A stretch of DNA of 64,000 bases from Diprion similis (GCF_021155765.1 NC_060116.1:16432584-16496583), one strand, 5' to 3'; shown: positions 48,945 to 61,429, counted from the stretch's first letter. A program made the numbers and translations. The notes: generated from the letters alone by a model not told the origin.

Positions 48945-48999
48945 AGACCACCAAGTACGAAATTATTCGACTGAAAAATATACAGTCTGGGTCTCAGAG
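48847..48999 (-). repeat. Inverted repeat enclosing a 47-nt A/T homopolymer
   Basis: Arms CTCCGAGACCCAGACTG (48847-48863) and CAGTCTGGGTCTCAGAG (48983-48999) pair over 17 bases with one mismatch. Between them is an uninterrupted run of 47 A on plus at 48896-48942, so 47 U in a Rox8 transcript. The segment begins 21 nt after the Rox8 stop codon and is therefore in its 3' UTR. Confidence 0.8.
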
Positions 49000-49020
49000 C
49001 CGTCGGGTTCAGCGAACTAC

Positions 49021-52000
49021 TTATAAGGGGTAGAAACCGACCTGGAACTGTTGCATGGGGTAGGCCATCATCTGGGCGGGCGGTGGCGGGGGTGGTGCCG
49101 CCGCCTGGACGCCGGGGGGCGCCGACACGGTGGTTGCATGGTGCGGGGGGAGTTGGGGGCCTCCAGGAAGACCCTGGCCCCAACCCGCGGCCGTTCCCGC
49201 CGCATGAACACCCATCCCCATTCTGCGGGAGGGAGAAAAAGGGTAAAAACCAAGGATACGAAAGCACAACAATCGCAGTATCAGGGTATGAAAAAGATCA
49301 GTGAGTGTAATTTATACCAGCGAATAAACAAATTATAAAAGTTGAAGTAGGTGTTTTACCTATTATAGGGGTGTATGTATACTAGGGTGGTCGTTGAGTG
49401 GTTTTTTTTTGTTGGAATTTCAATGTTGGATGGTCGTAGATCGGCTTTGAATATAAAAAAAATATAGATCTTGAGTTTTTTCAGATTTTTATTTCAACCC
49501 CTGAGTCTCCCAGCTGGCCTTCAATTTTCCTGAGCACTAGAATTGAATTTCCTGCATATTTTCCTACTACACAATCGAAAATAACAAGGATTCGAAATTC
49601 AATGAAGATTAAAAAAAACATAAAAGCTTGAGAAATGATTGAAAAATATTACACTGAATTAAAACTGTCACGATATCGTGTGTAATGCACGATCTACAGG
49701 GTGCAATACTAATTGCTGAGAATGAAAATCTGGAAAAATTGACGTTACACAAGTTTTTTTTTTTTTACATTTCGAGCCGATTTATGATCATCCCACATGA
49801 TCTTCCGTCTAACGACCACCCTAAAGTACCTCCACTTATGGTGATTTTAACATCACAATTGTCCATTTACTCATTCTCGGAAATTGATGAGGTGGTAGCG
49901 AGTGGTTAGTATCACGTGGTTCGCTTACCCCATGTATTGGGCCTGCTGATACCCCGCGAACTGTCCGTAGGTGTACCCCTGCATCCCCTGGAGGAATCCA
50001 CCTGCGGCCTGCATCTGGGTCGCGGTTGTTGGATACGACTGGGGTGGGTACCAGTAGCCGAGCTGTCCGGCACCGCCGATTCCACTTCCGACCCCCGCTA
50101 CCCCCGCGACTCCAGCTGCGGCTGCAGCGGCTGCCGCCGCCGCCGCGTAGTAAGGGTAGGTCGCTGAGGTGAGCGTCTATGGGGTAAAGAGAAGAGAAGA
50201 GAAGAGAGGTGAGAGGACGTTGAAACGTTGAAACGTTGAAACGTTGAAACGTTCGCAATCACAGTAACTCCTGGATAATTGCGCGTGGAGGACGAGGAGG
50301 AGGATGAGGAGGAAGGAGGCTGGTGGCGAAACGACCACCCTCCACCCTCCACCCCCACCCGCTCCCGACATCCCAGGAAAATAAAATTACCGGTCCATTC
50401 TCACCTGTCCGGTTTGCTGGGCGTTGTTCGGATCTCCGCTCTCCTTTCCCCAGCTGCACTTCACCGTCTGTCCATTTATGTCGGTGTTGTGAACCGCGAC
50501 TATGGCGTGCGTCGCCGATTCTTTCGTGGAGAACCTGCGGGAGGTCGAGAATGAATTGTATCTATCGATTCGTAAGCCTAGTAGACCCGTATCCATCACA
50601 ATATCCCTCGTCTCATGGTGCATGTGCCAAAATAGGTAATATATTTTCTGCATTTGCGAAAACGAACGGAGAATCGATCTCAATTATAACTACCGATGTA
50701 CACCTCAGGGTGAAGTACCTTTCAGGTAATTATTCACTCGTATATGTGTGTAACTTATATGTATATATCATATCATGGGTTATTATGGTATAGTATAGTA
50801 TATCCAAGGAGAAACCGCGGGCTTTTTATCATCCCCACGATTCTTATCCGAGATTTCTATAACGCGTACGTGACTCAGCGGCTAGACGGTTGTGCCAAAA
50901 ACCGTAACGTGTCGGTGGATTCGGGGGTGGAAGGAGCGCGTAAAAACGAAGTCGGTTGATAGGCGGGCCCCGTTTTTAACGGGGCATTATAAAAGTAATC
51001 TGGACTGCACACGCTTGCTCTCCGAGAGTTAAGAGTTAATAAAATGTTTCTATTATCGCGGGGGCTAGGAAGGTTCAACCCTGTAGACGGTTGAGTGAGG
51101 GTTCGTTGGTTGCGCAGAAGCTCGAGTTCTTCTTTCTTTCTTTCTCCCCCCGCTGCGCGGGACGTAAAATGGCAAATGGGGAAAAACGGGGTAAGGATGT
51201 AATGGCTGGAGGGGAAAACTCACCCCCGTCTCAGGGGAAAACGGGATACGAACAGACGCGTCGCCTGGCTACCGTGCAGCATTATGAATTGCTATCTGCC
51301 CGGCGTCGTATATCGAAATATGTATATCCGGAGGGATCAGGGGTGGCGTTTTTCACTCCGCCTGCTTTTCCGGCTCGGGCCATAGCCGAAGACGCGTCAA
51401 GGTAGCCGTACGCCGACACAAAACGGAGGGAGAAGATCGCGTCCGCCAATTTCCATCGTCAAACTTCGAATCGTGTCTTATGAGATTTTGCGATGCCGTT
51501 TTCATATATTCCAATGTCTATGTAGTATCTACCGTGCGAATATAGAGGCGAGGTAACCCCACGTGAGTCGCCTTTTCTCTCGTTCAAAACGCGTGATTTC
51601 TTATATTATATTCTTGCATCGAATGTAAAGAAACACATATTTTCTTCCTCTTCGAAAATCAAGTACCTCATATATGTATGTCCACGTGTGTAATGCGAGT
51701 TCGCGAAACTGGCGATATCGAGACGTGGAATGACTATCGATCCTGGAGAGTCGAGTGTTGCGTCGAGGCTGTGAGGTTGAATATTAGCGTTCGCTAATTA
51801 AAACTATGCCGGTTGCCCGACGACGGTCCGCGAAAAATAGCGGGTAAAGTTTGAGAGTAAAGGGCGAGTCGCGGGGTTGCGGGTCGGGAAATTTCGCGGT
51901 CCGCAAATTGAGCGGTGGTGCGGTGCTCGCGGATGCTGGCATTCGGAGAGTCGAGGGTGACTGGCTAATTCGTTGATTAAAAATTCAAATGAACCTGGAA

Positions 52001-54937
52001 GACTGAGTTTCGCTCGGTGGAAAATACGTGTATGATGCGCGATCCGCTCGGCGGAGAAGACGGGGGCGCAAAAAAATCTCTCGATTCGTTTCAAAGTCAC
52101 GGTGTAGGTGGACCTACGTGGACGGCGATGCGCGAGAAAAAGTTCGAAAGAGTCGGAAAAGGCGGGCGAGTTCTTGCCGGGGGCGTGAAAAAGAATCGTG
52201 GCCGCTTCAAAGTGGCCGCAGGTCCGACGGATACGCGGAATTTTGTATCCGGGCTGCGAAGGTCCTTCCAACGTTTGTAGGAGGCTGTTTGTTTCTTCTT
52301 TTAACGCGGGGGCGGGTCCTGACGGTTTTATTCAACTTCTCCACGTCGGGTTTGAAACGGCGAATTAAAAGCCGACGAAACGCAACTGAAACTCCGGGTA
52401 TCCGGAGGGGAACTTGTACGTCGATCTGCAGTGCATGGCGACGGTTGTACGACGAGCGGTAATTATTCCGGGCGGCCGAGCGCGAGCGATTTCTTTGTAC
52501 GCGGAAATGGGCCGAGAGTGGAGGGAAATTGACATTTATATAGAAGAGAAAGCCCGGAGTGACTTCGGCGAGCCGCTCTCTCGAGTTCTCTTCTTCTTCA
52601 TCCTTTTTCTTCTCTACCCTCTTCACTTTCTTCCTCTTGTAGCAAGGCGACTATCACTCCCGAGGAAATTGATCCGGGTGTTCGAATCTGTTTCAAACGT
52701 CAACGTTCAATCGACGGAACGATCATCGCGAGGAGAAAGCGAACGTTTGCTGTCTGACGATAATCGATTATTTGTAGATTTGATCGAAAGCAGAAAACGA
52801 ACTTTGCGCGGATTTTGCGTGGCTAGAAAATTTAACGTGTAATTATATAGACATTCAATTTCACTCGATTACTGATTAAACAGGCTCGATAGTCAATGCG
52901 GCGTAATTTCAGCCGGTTATATACACGAATGACCGAGTGGCAATCAGCGATGGAATTTTGCTCGTTTGATATTTGGCGGAATGATTAGAGATTGGAGGAG
53001 GATATTATTTTCGATCAGAAATAAACGAGGCTTAGGCTCAATTGCGAATTGAACAATATGGAGTAGCTGCGGTTTTAGAAACGCGAGAATTGAGGAGGTT
53101 GAAATCGACGCAATGAAATACCGCGTGTTATACGAATTTCAATAAATCATGATAAGCTCTCGTCTCCGTTAAAGCAGAAACGCGACTTTCACGCGGGGAA
53201 AAACCCGGCGTGCATAAACGCGTCGATCGATTCACGAGCGGGGGATGTTACGTAGAATTAAATAAAGGCGAACCCCCTTACTCGTAATTGAATTATCAAC
53301 TTTACCACGTTATCAGGGCTTTCAGTCTACCCGACCGCGTTGAAAATGACAAGAAGAAGACAAAAACGCCAGCAGCAATTTATCCATACAATCAACAATT
53401 TTCCGCCGATCGATAAAACTCGAATTTCATCAACAGTCTACTTTGCGATTAGACCATGCACACTCCTATTATACCGCACGTTTCCGAACAGGTCGCTGTG
53501 TAATTTCCTAATGGCGAGAAATCCCGTGTTAGATATACTCAGAGAATGCCTTCCAGGCTTTTAATGTCGAAAAAAGAAACCCTGGAGAGAAATCAATTTT
53601 TTGTCTTAAATTTTGAAGACACTTGATCATGTACCTATAATTTTTGCCACGCAGTTGGAATGAAAAATGAATAAATAATTAATAAACAATTACTCAATTT
53701 TTTCAGAATTTTACCTCAACTTTAAGACAGTCCGATTTGTGGTTGAAGTTTCTGATGTTAAAAAAAATGTTTAACTGTGAGGTTTTAGTCTGCATTAGTG
53801 CTACTGAACATTATTACTCTTGCAACAAAATATTTACCAAGGAAACAAGTTTTTCTCATGTTCATTTCCATAAGAAACTTCGATCACAAAGCGGACTAAT
53901 CCAGAGTTGAGGTAGAAATCTGAAAAAATTAGGCAATTGTTTTAGAATTATTTGAAGTTGATTCGTGGGGTGAGTTGGCAAAACTTCGTCAACACCCCAA
54001 ATAACGACCATCCCATTGTTCACATATTCCGTTCCCAGAATTCCCAGCCCCTGAAAAATTGTGCCATTCGTGGTATAAAACTAGCAAAGGAATCGACACC
54101 CGCATAGCTAAAGAGAAAGAATCGGAGCCAAGACTCTCGAGACTTCGGGACTTTGGTTAGCTCGTCGGTAAGCGATATGGGGTTGGGGGTGGGGGTGGGG
54201 GCAGCATGCAGGGTTACACACGGACCGTAAATCGTGGGGATCGCTTCTAGGCTCGTGTGCCTCCGTTTTGCGGCGGTGGTCGCGTGTGTCCGGCTTGCGT
54301 TGGTGGTCGTGGGGATCGCGGTGCAAATTGATAGTCCGTGCAGATCGTGAGCCGGCACGTGAATCCTCGAGGAACCGAGCCGGAAGGTATCCCGGGGGCT
54401 ATACGATATCGCGCATCAAGCTACACCGAAACTAAGTACGGAATCGACCAATAAATGCACCGCGAGGGCCGATTCATCTCGAAAGATTAAGGGCACACGT
54501 ACGCAGAATCTGTTACGATCTACAACCCCATAGATTTATGCTATTCACTTACGCGCCCCCCCCCCTTCCCTTCCTCATTCCTTCGCCAATCAATGACGGC
54601 GTTTTGGGGCGATAAATTTTGTTCACAAAATGACTCTACTGACGAGGGATGTCGGATGTATGCCCAAAGGTCGGAGGTATAAATTACTTATATGTATAGT
54701 TACGTTTTGAGAGATATTATTATATATAGAGTGTATAATAAGGTTATTCCACTCACCTGACAAACGCGTATCCCTTATCCTTGAAGACGCGTATCTCCTG
54801 TATGGAGCCGAAGGGCGAAAAGGTTTTCTGCATCAGTTCTTCGGTGAGACCGTTTGTGAGGCCTCCGCAGTAGACGGTGCAGTTTGTGGGGCTGCTTTGA
54901 TTATAAACTTCGTCGAAAGTGAGCGGCTTTGAGTTTG
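49021..54937 (-). CDS. Rox8: Rox8, TIA-1/TIAR-family RNA-binding protein (5' part outside window)
   Basis: TIA-family proteins bind U-rich RNA in nucleus and stress granules, controlling splicing, translation and mRNA decay. Exons on minus: 54757-54937, 50405-50534, 49929-50176, 49021-49222 (stop TAA at 49021-49023); GT-AG junctions and phases agree, giving 252 residues. The first two exons encode RRM3, with RNP2-like [20 protein letters not shown] and RNP1 KGYAFVRF, ending in [20 protein letters not shown], which closely matches fly Rox8 and human TIA1. The third exon gives an alanine run then a Tyr/Gln-rich tail ([25 protein letters not shown]). The last gives [16 protein letters not shown], a proline run and [12 protein letters not shown]. 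The acceptor at 50177 (CCCCATAG) is chosen over CCTCAG at 50164 because only it keeps frame. The first visible exon begins mid-codon; RRM1 and RRM2 are not found up to 64000, so the preceding intron exceeds 9 kb. Confidence 0.93.
49385..49821. mobile_element. Foldback MITE with long inverted repeats, TA target site
   Basis: Ends GGGTGGTCGTT (49385-49395) and AACGACCACCC (49811-49821) are perfect inverted repeats flanked on both sides by TA, the target duplication of Tc1/mariner-type elements. Similarity of the two ends continues inward with gaps for about 110 bp: GGATGGTCGTAGATCGGCTT on the left against GGATGATCATAAATCGGCTC on the reversed right end, then A-rich and TTTTTTCAGATTTTTAT against TTTTTCCAGATTTTCAT. 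It is 437 bp, has no transposase frame and lies in the Rox8 intron 49223-49928. Confidence 0.8.
50177..50404 (-). other. Rox8 intron with an octamer repeat and strong pyrimidine tract
   Basis: A 228-nt intron (GTGAGA...CATAG). On plus, TGAAACGT is repeated four times without change at 50221-50252, 45-75 nt upstream of the acceptor on minus, around the branch-point zone. A GAGAA-type purine run at about 50183-50208 is the acceptor pyrimidine tract on minus. Confidence 0.7.
53620..54014. mobile_element. Second, degraded copy of the foldback element
   Basis: The left part has CAATTACTCAATTTTTTCAG, then TTTTACCTCAACTTTAAGAC, GTCCGATTTGTGG and GAAGTTTCTGATG. The reversed right part (53860-53945) has CAATTGCCTAATTTTTTCAG, TTTCTACCTCAACTC, GTCCGCTTTGTGA and GAAGTTTCTTATG. 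The right end ACGACCATCCC (54004-54014) resembles the terminus of the element at 49385-49821, and the TTTTTTCAGATTT-TA-TCAAC core is shared. The left terminus is degraded, so that boundary is approximate. Confidence 0.6.
54178..54201 (+). other. G-quadruplex-capable G-run
   Basis: Four G-runs of four to five separated by one or two T (GGGG-TT-GGGGG-T-GGGGG-T-GGGGG) on plus. It lies in a Rox8 intron, so the transcript carries the C-rich strand. Confidence 0.7.
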
Positions 54938-55124
54938 CTGTAAGCAGGGGAACAACTACCTCTTAGCTGATATTCCGAGTAGGTCGGTTGCTTTACTCTC
55001 GGATGACTCGCCGGCTCGCCAAACGCCAACGCCAACGCCAAAGCCAGACGGCTTCGCCCCCCTCTTTTCATCACTCGTCGATGTTTCCCCCTTTTCCCGT
55101 TTCCCACCCTCTCACCCCCTCGAT

Positions 55125-55168
55125 CTTTCCTTTCCTTTCCTTTCCTTTCCTTTCCTTTTCTTTTCTTT
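55125..55168. repeat. (TTTCC)n pentanucleotide repeat
   Basis: About seven TTTCC units followed by TTTTC variants. Confidence 0.9.
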
Positions 55169-55685
55169 CAATTCGCGCATCCGCAGCATAAAACTTTCCT
55201 TAAACGAAGGCATCGCCGGTGAATCCCTTTCCCTCCCTTTGTTTTCTCCTCGAGTAAAGCAGCGTCGCGTCGGGCATCGGCGTTGCGTGACGCTTGCGAG
55301 GGAGGCTAGTTTCGTTTGGTTGGGTTATAGGTAAAGCGTGTATTATGGGTATGTACACCGTCTGTACATAACTTGTATATAAGATAAAGTGCCGGGGATT
55401 CCCGGCACACGCACGCCGGCTGTACATACCCACGTACACACACACACACAAAATGCGATAAATTCAAGAGCGAAGACGACCCCGACCACCGTCGTCCCTG
55501 CATTACGTCCCTAAATACATCTATACATGTACTCGATATTATTACTGTATCTTGGAAATTCTCGAGTTATTATTCAGCCACGAATTGCGCGGGTGGATGA
55601 TACCGTGCGTGCGATGCGCACATAAAGATTAGCCGAGTCACCTACCAGCGATCTTCGTGCGTATTAATAATATATGTATATACAA

Positions 55686-55700
<15 letters not shown>

Positions 55701-55738
<38 letters not shown>
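55701..55738. repeat. (TA)n microsatellite
   Basis: Perfect TA run of about 37 bp, preceded by an imperfect AT-rich lead from 55681. Confidence 0.9.
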
Positions 55739-55740
<2 letters not shown>

Positions 55741-56911
55741 TATATGTTATACGTATTTGTGTCAAAATTTCTTATCATCCGTATTACGTTATTCCAATTC
55801 TTTATATGCATCGTAGAGATGTATATCGTACCAAGGAAGGACTGACTGTAGGTCACGTCTACACCCCTGAATTCATCGCTCGCCCAATATAATGTATATA
55901 CGGTATATGTATATGATATCTGATTATACAGTGCGCAGAAGCGTATTAAATATTATAAGATGCAACTATGATGATTATTATTTAAGATTATTATATAGAA
56001 TATTGGACGAAAAAGTGTTATTTAAATTTAATAATTTAAAATAAAAAGAAAATAAAAAAAAAAAAAAAAACTTTGTACCAATTATTATTTTCAAGAGCAT
56101 ATCACATAGAGGTGGAAAAAAAGGAGACAGAAAATTTGAATTGAAAACGAAATCAAAATACTACGTAATAAAGATCGATGTACAATATGTATTATGTATA
56201 TCTATGTACATACACAGAGAGGTAGAAAGAGAGAAATAGAGAGAGAGATAGAAGAAAACGATAATAATGAAAAGTCGATCAAAGACGTATAAAATACGAC
56301 ACTATAGTATAAGAGATTTGGATAAAAAGTTTCACAGTATACACAAATTTCCATACAGTTATACAAACAGTATGTGCTCAATGCGTAATTACATGTACAT
56401 ATACTATACACAATATGTGACAATACATACAGAATACAATACATATGTTAGTGCGTGGATATAATAATGATGTATATTTAAGTAATAAAATGATCGAGGA
56501 ATGTGTTCGAAAAGAGAGGAGAAAGTAAATATTTATGAAAGAAAAAAAAAAAGGGTAAAACAAAAGAAACGATACGAAAATAAAAAGAAATAATCGTTGT
56601 CGTAAACTAAGAGGCTAAATTATACTCACTATAAATTCTCGGCATCATCCTTATACGTATATTACATTATCCAAATAGCTGTACTTATATACGTATACTT
56701 AACGAGCGAATCGCCAGTCAATATTTATTATACCGGGTGTCTATAGCCGGGTAGCTACTAATTCATCTATTTCCATCCACGCACGTGGCTAAAGAACGCT
56801 GAGTGGTGGATACAGAGACTCTACTAAATCCACATCACTCTGTGTGAGCGGAAGAGACGGGACACGTATAGTATAATGTATAGGTATCACCTGTGCGTCG
56901 AAGAGAGTGCC

Positions 56912-57080
56912 GGGATGCGGGGGGCGGGGGGGGAGGGGAGAAGGGAGGAAAAAGAAAAACAGAAAAGGGAAAAAGTGTGTAAAAAAAAGACAAGAAATAA
57001 AAAAAGTAGAGAAAAAAAAATAGGGGAACGAAATGTAAGCGAAGGGAGGGAAGGAGGCAGAGAAATAGGGGAAAAAAGAA
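56912..57080 (+). repeat. Purine-only tract with G-quadruplex motif
   Basis: About 170 bp almost entirely A and G on plus. It starts with GGG, G6, G8 and G4 runs at 56912-56938 with loops of one to four bases, a textbook quadruplex arrangement. The remainder could form a triplex on supercoiled DNA. Confidence 0.8.
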
Positions 57081-58254
57081 GGCTGAACAAAACTCGGCGC
57101 AGAGAGAATTCATGATGAGGGTAAAACCACCCTCGTCGGTTTCAAAGGTCTTCCATGTAACCCTCGCTACATCCACTGGAGCGCTTACAACACACTATAA
57201 CGCGGTGTTATATACGCCTGGAACCGCGTATGCCATCAAGTATAACGTAGTGAATCTGCACACGAGAATCTATGCATATCCCTGCTGCTTCTATATTCAA
57301 CCGTGCAGCAACGCCGGCTATAAGGTTCTCTGACGTAAGGGCGGAAGTACACGCGCCTCTCTCCGTGTTCCAGGCGTAGACTCAACCTGCTGCATATTTA
57401 AGCTCTACTCGTATCTGCGTCGAGGAAAGATGATACACGATTCTGAGTGAAAAACCTTGACGATTATTATGCCTACTGATGCCTCCGTCCTTTTATAAAT
57501 TCATTTTCTCATCGTGTTCAACCGGTTTTTATGCCATTAGAATCCCGGTCGGTTTTTTGTCCTGAAATTTTTTTTTTCATCCTTTCAATTATATGGACAC
57601 TTTTTCAATCTTGCCTACTTTACACCGACTCGCCGTTTTCGAGTTAAGGGGTCGATTTTATAGTTTAAAATTTTTACAACTCAATATTTTAATCGTTATT
57701 CGACCAACGTTCGCAACGACTTTTCAATCAATTTTTGAACTCCAGCGACTGGCATCTTGTCGACAGAGTCCGAAAATTTTTCTGGTCATAATTCAACGAA
57801 GATCGGATAGGATTGGTCGAATATTTTATCAACTATCTTCACCTGCGCTACGTCGAGTTCCTTGTCTTAAAACAAGAAGGCGTTGTTTTTACTATCAGGA
57901 AGGATAATCATCGAGTGAAAATTTGCGGAAACAAGCGTGTCAAAGCCCCGAAAATTCCGCCCCACCACCCCCAGGGGATCAAGCTCGATACACGGGTGCT
58001 CGTTTAACGCTGCACCGAGCTGGATGTCCGTAGAGCCGAGCGGGTCGTTTGTTATCTCGGTTCCAGGTATGTCGGTCGTCGCTCCATGTCACGGGAAGAT
58101 GAAGCTCTCCGCTCGAGCCCGCCGACAAGAGTTTCCTGGGCGAGGGCGCGTGTGGCCGGCCTATATCCACATCCACCCCATTAGGCAGCTGATTACACGG
58201 ACATCCCGTCCGCGCGGGGTGACGCGACACGCGGCGATGCACCGGCGTAGATTA

Positions 58255-58278
58255 CCCACCCCCACCCCCACCCCCACC
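58255..58278 (-). other. C-rich run, G-quadruplex on minus
   Basis: Repeated CCCCCA units on plus give four GGGGG runs on minus, the sense strand of Rox8 if this is its intron. Confidence 0.65.
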
Positions 58279-61200
58279 GGAGCAGTTAGCCGCCGAGAGT
58301 CTCTACAACTTTCAGGGGATGTTGGTCTCTTCTTTTTCGCCCTGAGTTTCGATTTTTTGAACCCGCGTGGGGGATGAAAGGCAGGGCGTGTAATCGATGA
58401 CGAAGTTCATCCGTCGGGCAAGGTGAATTATTTGATTTTGGGAGGGTGAGGGTCGTGTGTTAGGGGCGGCAGGGGCGGCGCTCGTAACTTATCGGGAAGT
58501 TGTCGCGGGCTACCGCAAATGCACGGATATGAGCGGAAAGAGAGCGGAGAGATAGCGAGTGGGGGCGGGGGTGAAATGACGGGGGCGATGATGCGGAGGC
58601 ACGCGCGCTTACTTTTATGGGGATTCGTATGGGCGTGAAACCCGAACCGGAAACGCGTGCACGCGTCGAAACCTGAGCACCCTGCAGCAGCCACACCGAG
58701 CAATAAAGTAACGGATCACAAATTCTGATATCTAGGCTGGTATTATACACGCTTCTTGTGCTCCAATATCGATTCTACTGAAATACGAATTTCCGTACAG
58801 AAATGTACAGGCGGAGGAGCCACTATGACGCGAGATTAGGGGCCATTCAAATATTTTGTCACGTTTTCTTTCGCGGCGGGGCTTCAGAAAGGGGATTTCT
58901 CAATAACGACCCGGTGATTTAGGCAAGTGACGGGTGGGAAGGGGGATCTGTTGTTCTATACTTGGGTGCCTCGTGAAAAGGAGAAGGAGAGATTTTTTTG
59001 CACCACGTGAAAATTCGTTTTACGATTTCAGCATCTCAATTTCGACGTAATAATATCACGCGAGCGCCATTGGACGGGTTGACAGAGCAATTTCTCGATA
59101 AGGAAGAAGAACTAATGTACAAGAATAGAAGAGCCGATGCAACTTTCGCCATCAAAGTATCGATTTTCATTGAGCTTTTTACGTGGTAAATAGAACACGA
59201 TCAAATACAAGAGTAAAAGAAATAATATGGGGTTGATTTTTATTCGAGGTAAAATGAATAACCGAAATAAAGCGTAACGAGCAAAAAGTCTATTTGAACC
59301 GACATTCCATATGCAATGCGCGTAAAATATACATTTCCTCTCACAATATTTCACGATATTATTACACGGATGATATAAAATTGCCGCCTAAGTACCGCTG
59401 CGAGCAATATGGAGAACACGGCTGAAAATTTGTGGTATTCGTACCTGCATAAATGCAAGAGTGTGTGGAGATTTTAAGGCGGAAATAAGAAACTAAAAAT
59501 TGGAAGGAGATGTGCCATTACACGTGTTCGTAAAAAGGTATCCAATACCACGCGTAAATAAAATACCTTCGCTAAGTACTTTGAGAGAAATTAAATTATA
59601 CCATCAAATGTGATTTTAAATTTTGGTTATATTTTTGTCAAAAAATTATGTGGACAGATAAACAATCGAATATTATCATGATTAAACTCAAAGAAAAAAG
59701 AGGAACCTTCGACAAGATAAGCCAAGTAATGAAAAGAAAAGTGAAATAAAATGGAGCTCTGGCGGTTTCCGGGACAGGTGTGGTCCAGCCACAGGTTCGT
59801 ATGTGGGACATGCAACGCAATGCATCCCTCGATTCCGGCACGTTGAGGCTGTTCAAGCGGAACGATTTTCGCGGCGCCGCACCTTCTGATTGATATTAAT
59901 TGGAAATCACCCGCTCGCTGCACCCCGACTCACACGTCGTTCGCCCATTTGTTCAACACTTTGATCACACTCGGCTTCCGGTCCACCGCAGCCTCGGTTC
60001 GCTAGTCGATCGAGTAATTCTAAAACGGCCCTATTGCGACACGTCGCGGTTCCTTTTCCCCCTGCTTCGCGATGCTGAATCTGCTTATCGTTCAGATTTT
60101 TGAACGAGAGAATTTGTAGAAAATTCAGAGTAGTTATTATGGTGGCCCTTAATATTGGTATAATTTTTTTTTCTTTTCTCCTAACCCTTAAATTGACTCG
60201 TAATACTAAAAAATGATTTTTAAACGTTAACTCTGATCTTAATTTTAATATTAATTCGTGCCCCGAAAGTCCTTTCACAAGGAGTTATATTAGTCAATTA
60301 TTTTCTCTGTTTTTCTATATTTCTTTCCTGAATATTATGTTGACATGTTACATAGTAAATGGGGGGCCTTCTTGTGAGTATTTTTTATGAAGACCGTAGA
60401 AGAAATTCGTGATGATAATATTCCTTATGGGTTACCTTTGTCATTCTGCAACCCTTTGATTTCACCCATTTAATTCTCGTATCAGGAACATGTGACATGG
60501 TATTGTATATAACCGATGCCGTTGGACCGGATTTTACATTGATAAAAAGTAAACGAATAAAATAAAGAAAAAAGTATAATATAAATATTATACGTAGAAG
60601 GTAGAATATTATTAATTATGAAGCATGCAGTTATACGAAGCCAATTAATGAAATACGTATTTTGAAAAGAATAAATTACCACTCAGAGGACTATCAATTT
60701 CCTGTATAAAATGTGACCAATCAACCGAATCTGGCTCAATGCAACTGGTTGTTTAAAATGGAGACGTGAGTATAACGATGATGATGATGATGATAATAAT
60801 ATATCGGAAAATCATAAGTCTGAGAAATGTACAATGTGTGCGTAAACGTATATGATATAGTATCTAATTCAGCACCCTTCATAAGTTACAGAATAAGATT
60901 CGAACAGTTAAACATTGCGTATTTGAACAGAGTGTATCACTGTTTGCATTGATCGTAAGTTAAGATTGAGTGGAAAAGGGAATTGAAAATAAAGATAGCA
61001 GAAGACTAAGGTAAGATTACAGGAGCGACAAAAACAAACGTAAGAAAACGCGTAGAAATTGATCGATAAGGTATCTAATAAATAAATATGCGTATCTATT
61101 GAAGTAGACGGAAATTGATTCAACTTTGTGTGGTAAACAACTGATAGATAGGTAGTATAACTAATAACAATGGTAATAATAATAAAAATATCGAGATTCA

Positions 61201-61429
61201 AATAAGTAATACATATAGTATGTAAAAACGATATAATAATATTAATGGTAATGATAATAATAATAATAAAATTTAGAGACAATATAGTATAATATAAGAG
61301 TATATAGAAGGATATTCAAGTTAAACAAGTAAGTGAGTATACAAATAATTAGGTAAGTATATAATAATTGAGTAAATAAGTGAGTTAGTGAGTGTAAGTA
61401 GATCTTTATCTAATATAATAGCAATGATA

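Larger units (their letters stand above)
50535..54756 (-). other. Large Rox8 intron splitting RRM3
   Basis: A 4.2-kb intron (GTGAGT...CGCAG) interrupts RRM3 directly after RNP1, within the Arg codon of FVRF. It contains a GC-rich stretch (about 50900-53300) with several overlapping open frames of 100-155 codons on both strands and no recognisable domain, a G-rich run at 54178-54201, a C12 run near 54556 and a foldback element near 53620-54014. I see no nested gene. Confidence 0.6.

Noticed and set aside
50163..50164. CAG at 50164 as the main acceptor of the Rox8 tail exon
   Set aside because: Joining the upstream exon (phase 0) here shifts the frame into an early stop; the CCCCATAG acceptor at 50177 keeps it open.
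49836..50258. 140-codon minus frame over the Rox8 tail exon
   Set aside because: It is a shadow frame. The frame that joins RRM3 and continues into the last exon is different and matches the known Ala/Gln-rich tail.
52028..52626. Arg-rich 144-codon plus and 139-codon minus frames
   Set aside because: They overlap on opposite strands inside a Rox8 intron, lack motifs, and follow from high GC and low stop-codon frequency.
59627..59923. 98-codon minus frame with a short GC-rich, exon-like block
   Set aside because: Considered as a missing Rox8 RRM exon, but it has no RNP motifs and no matching splice phases.
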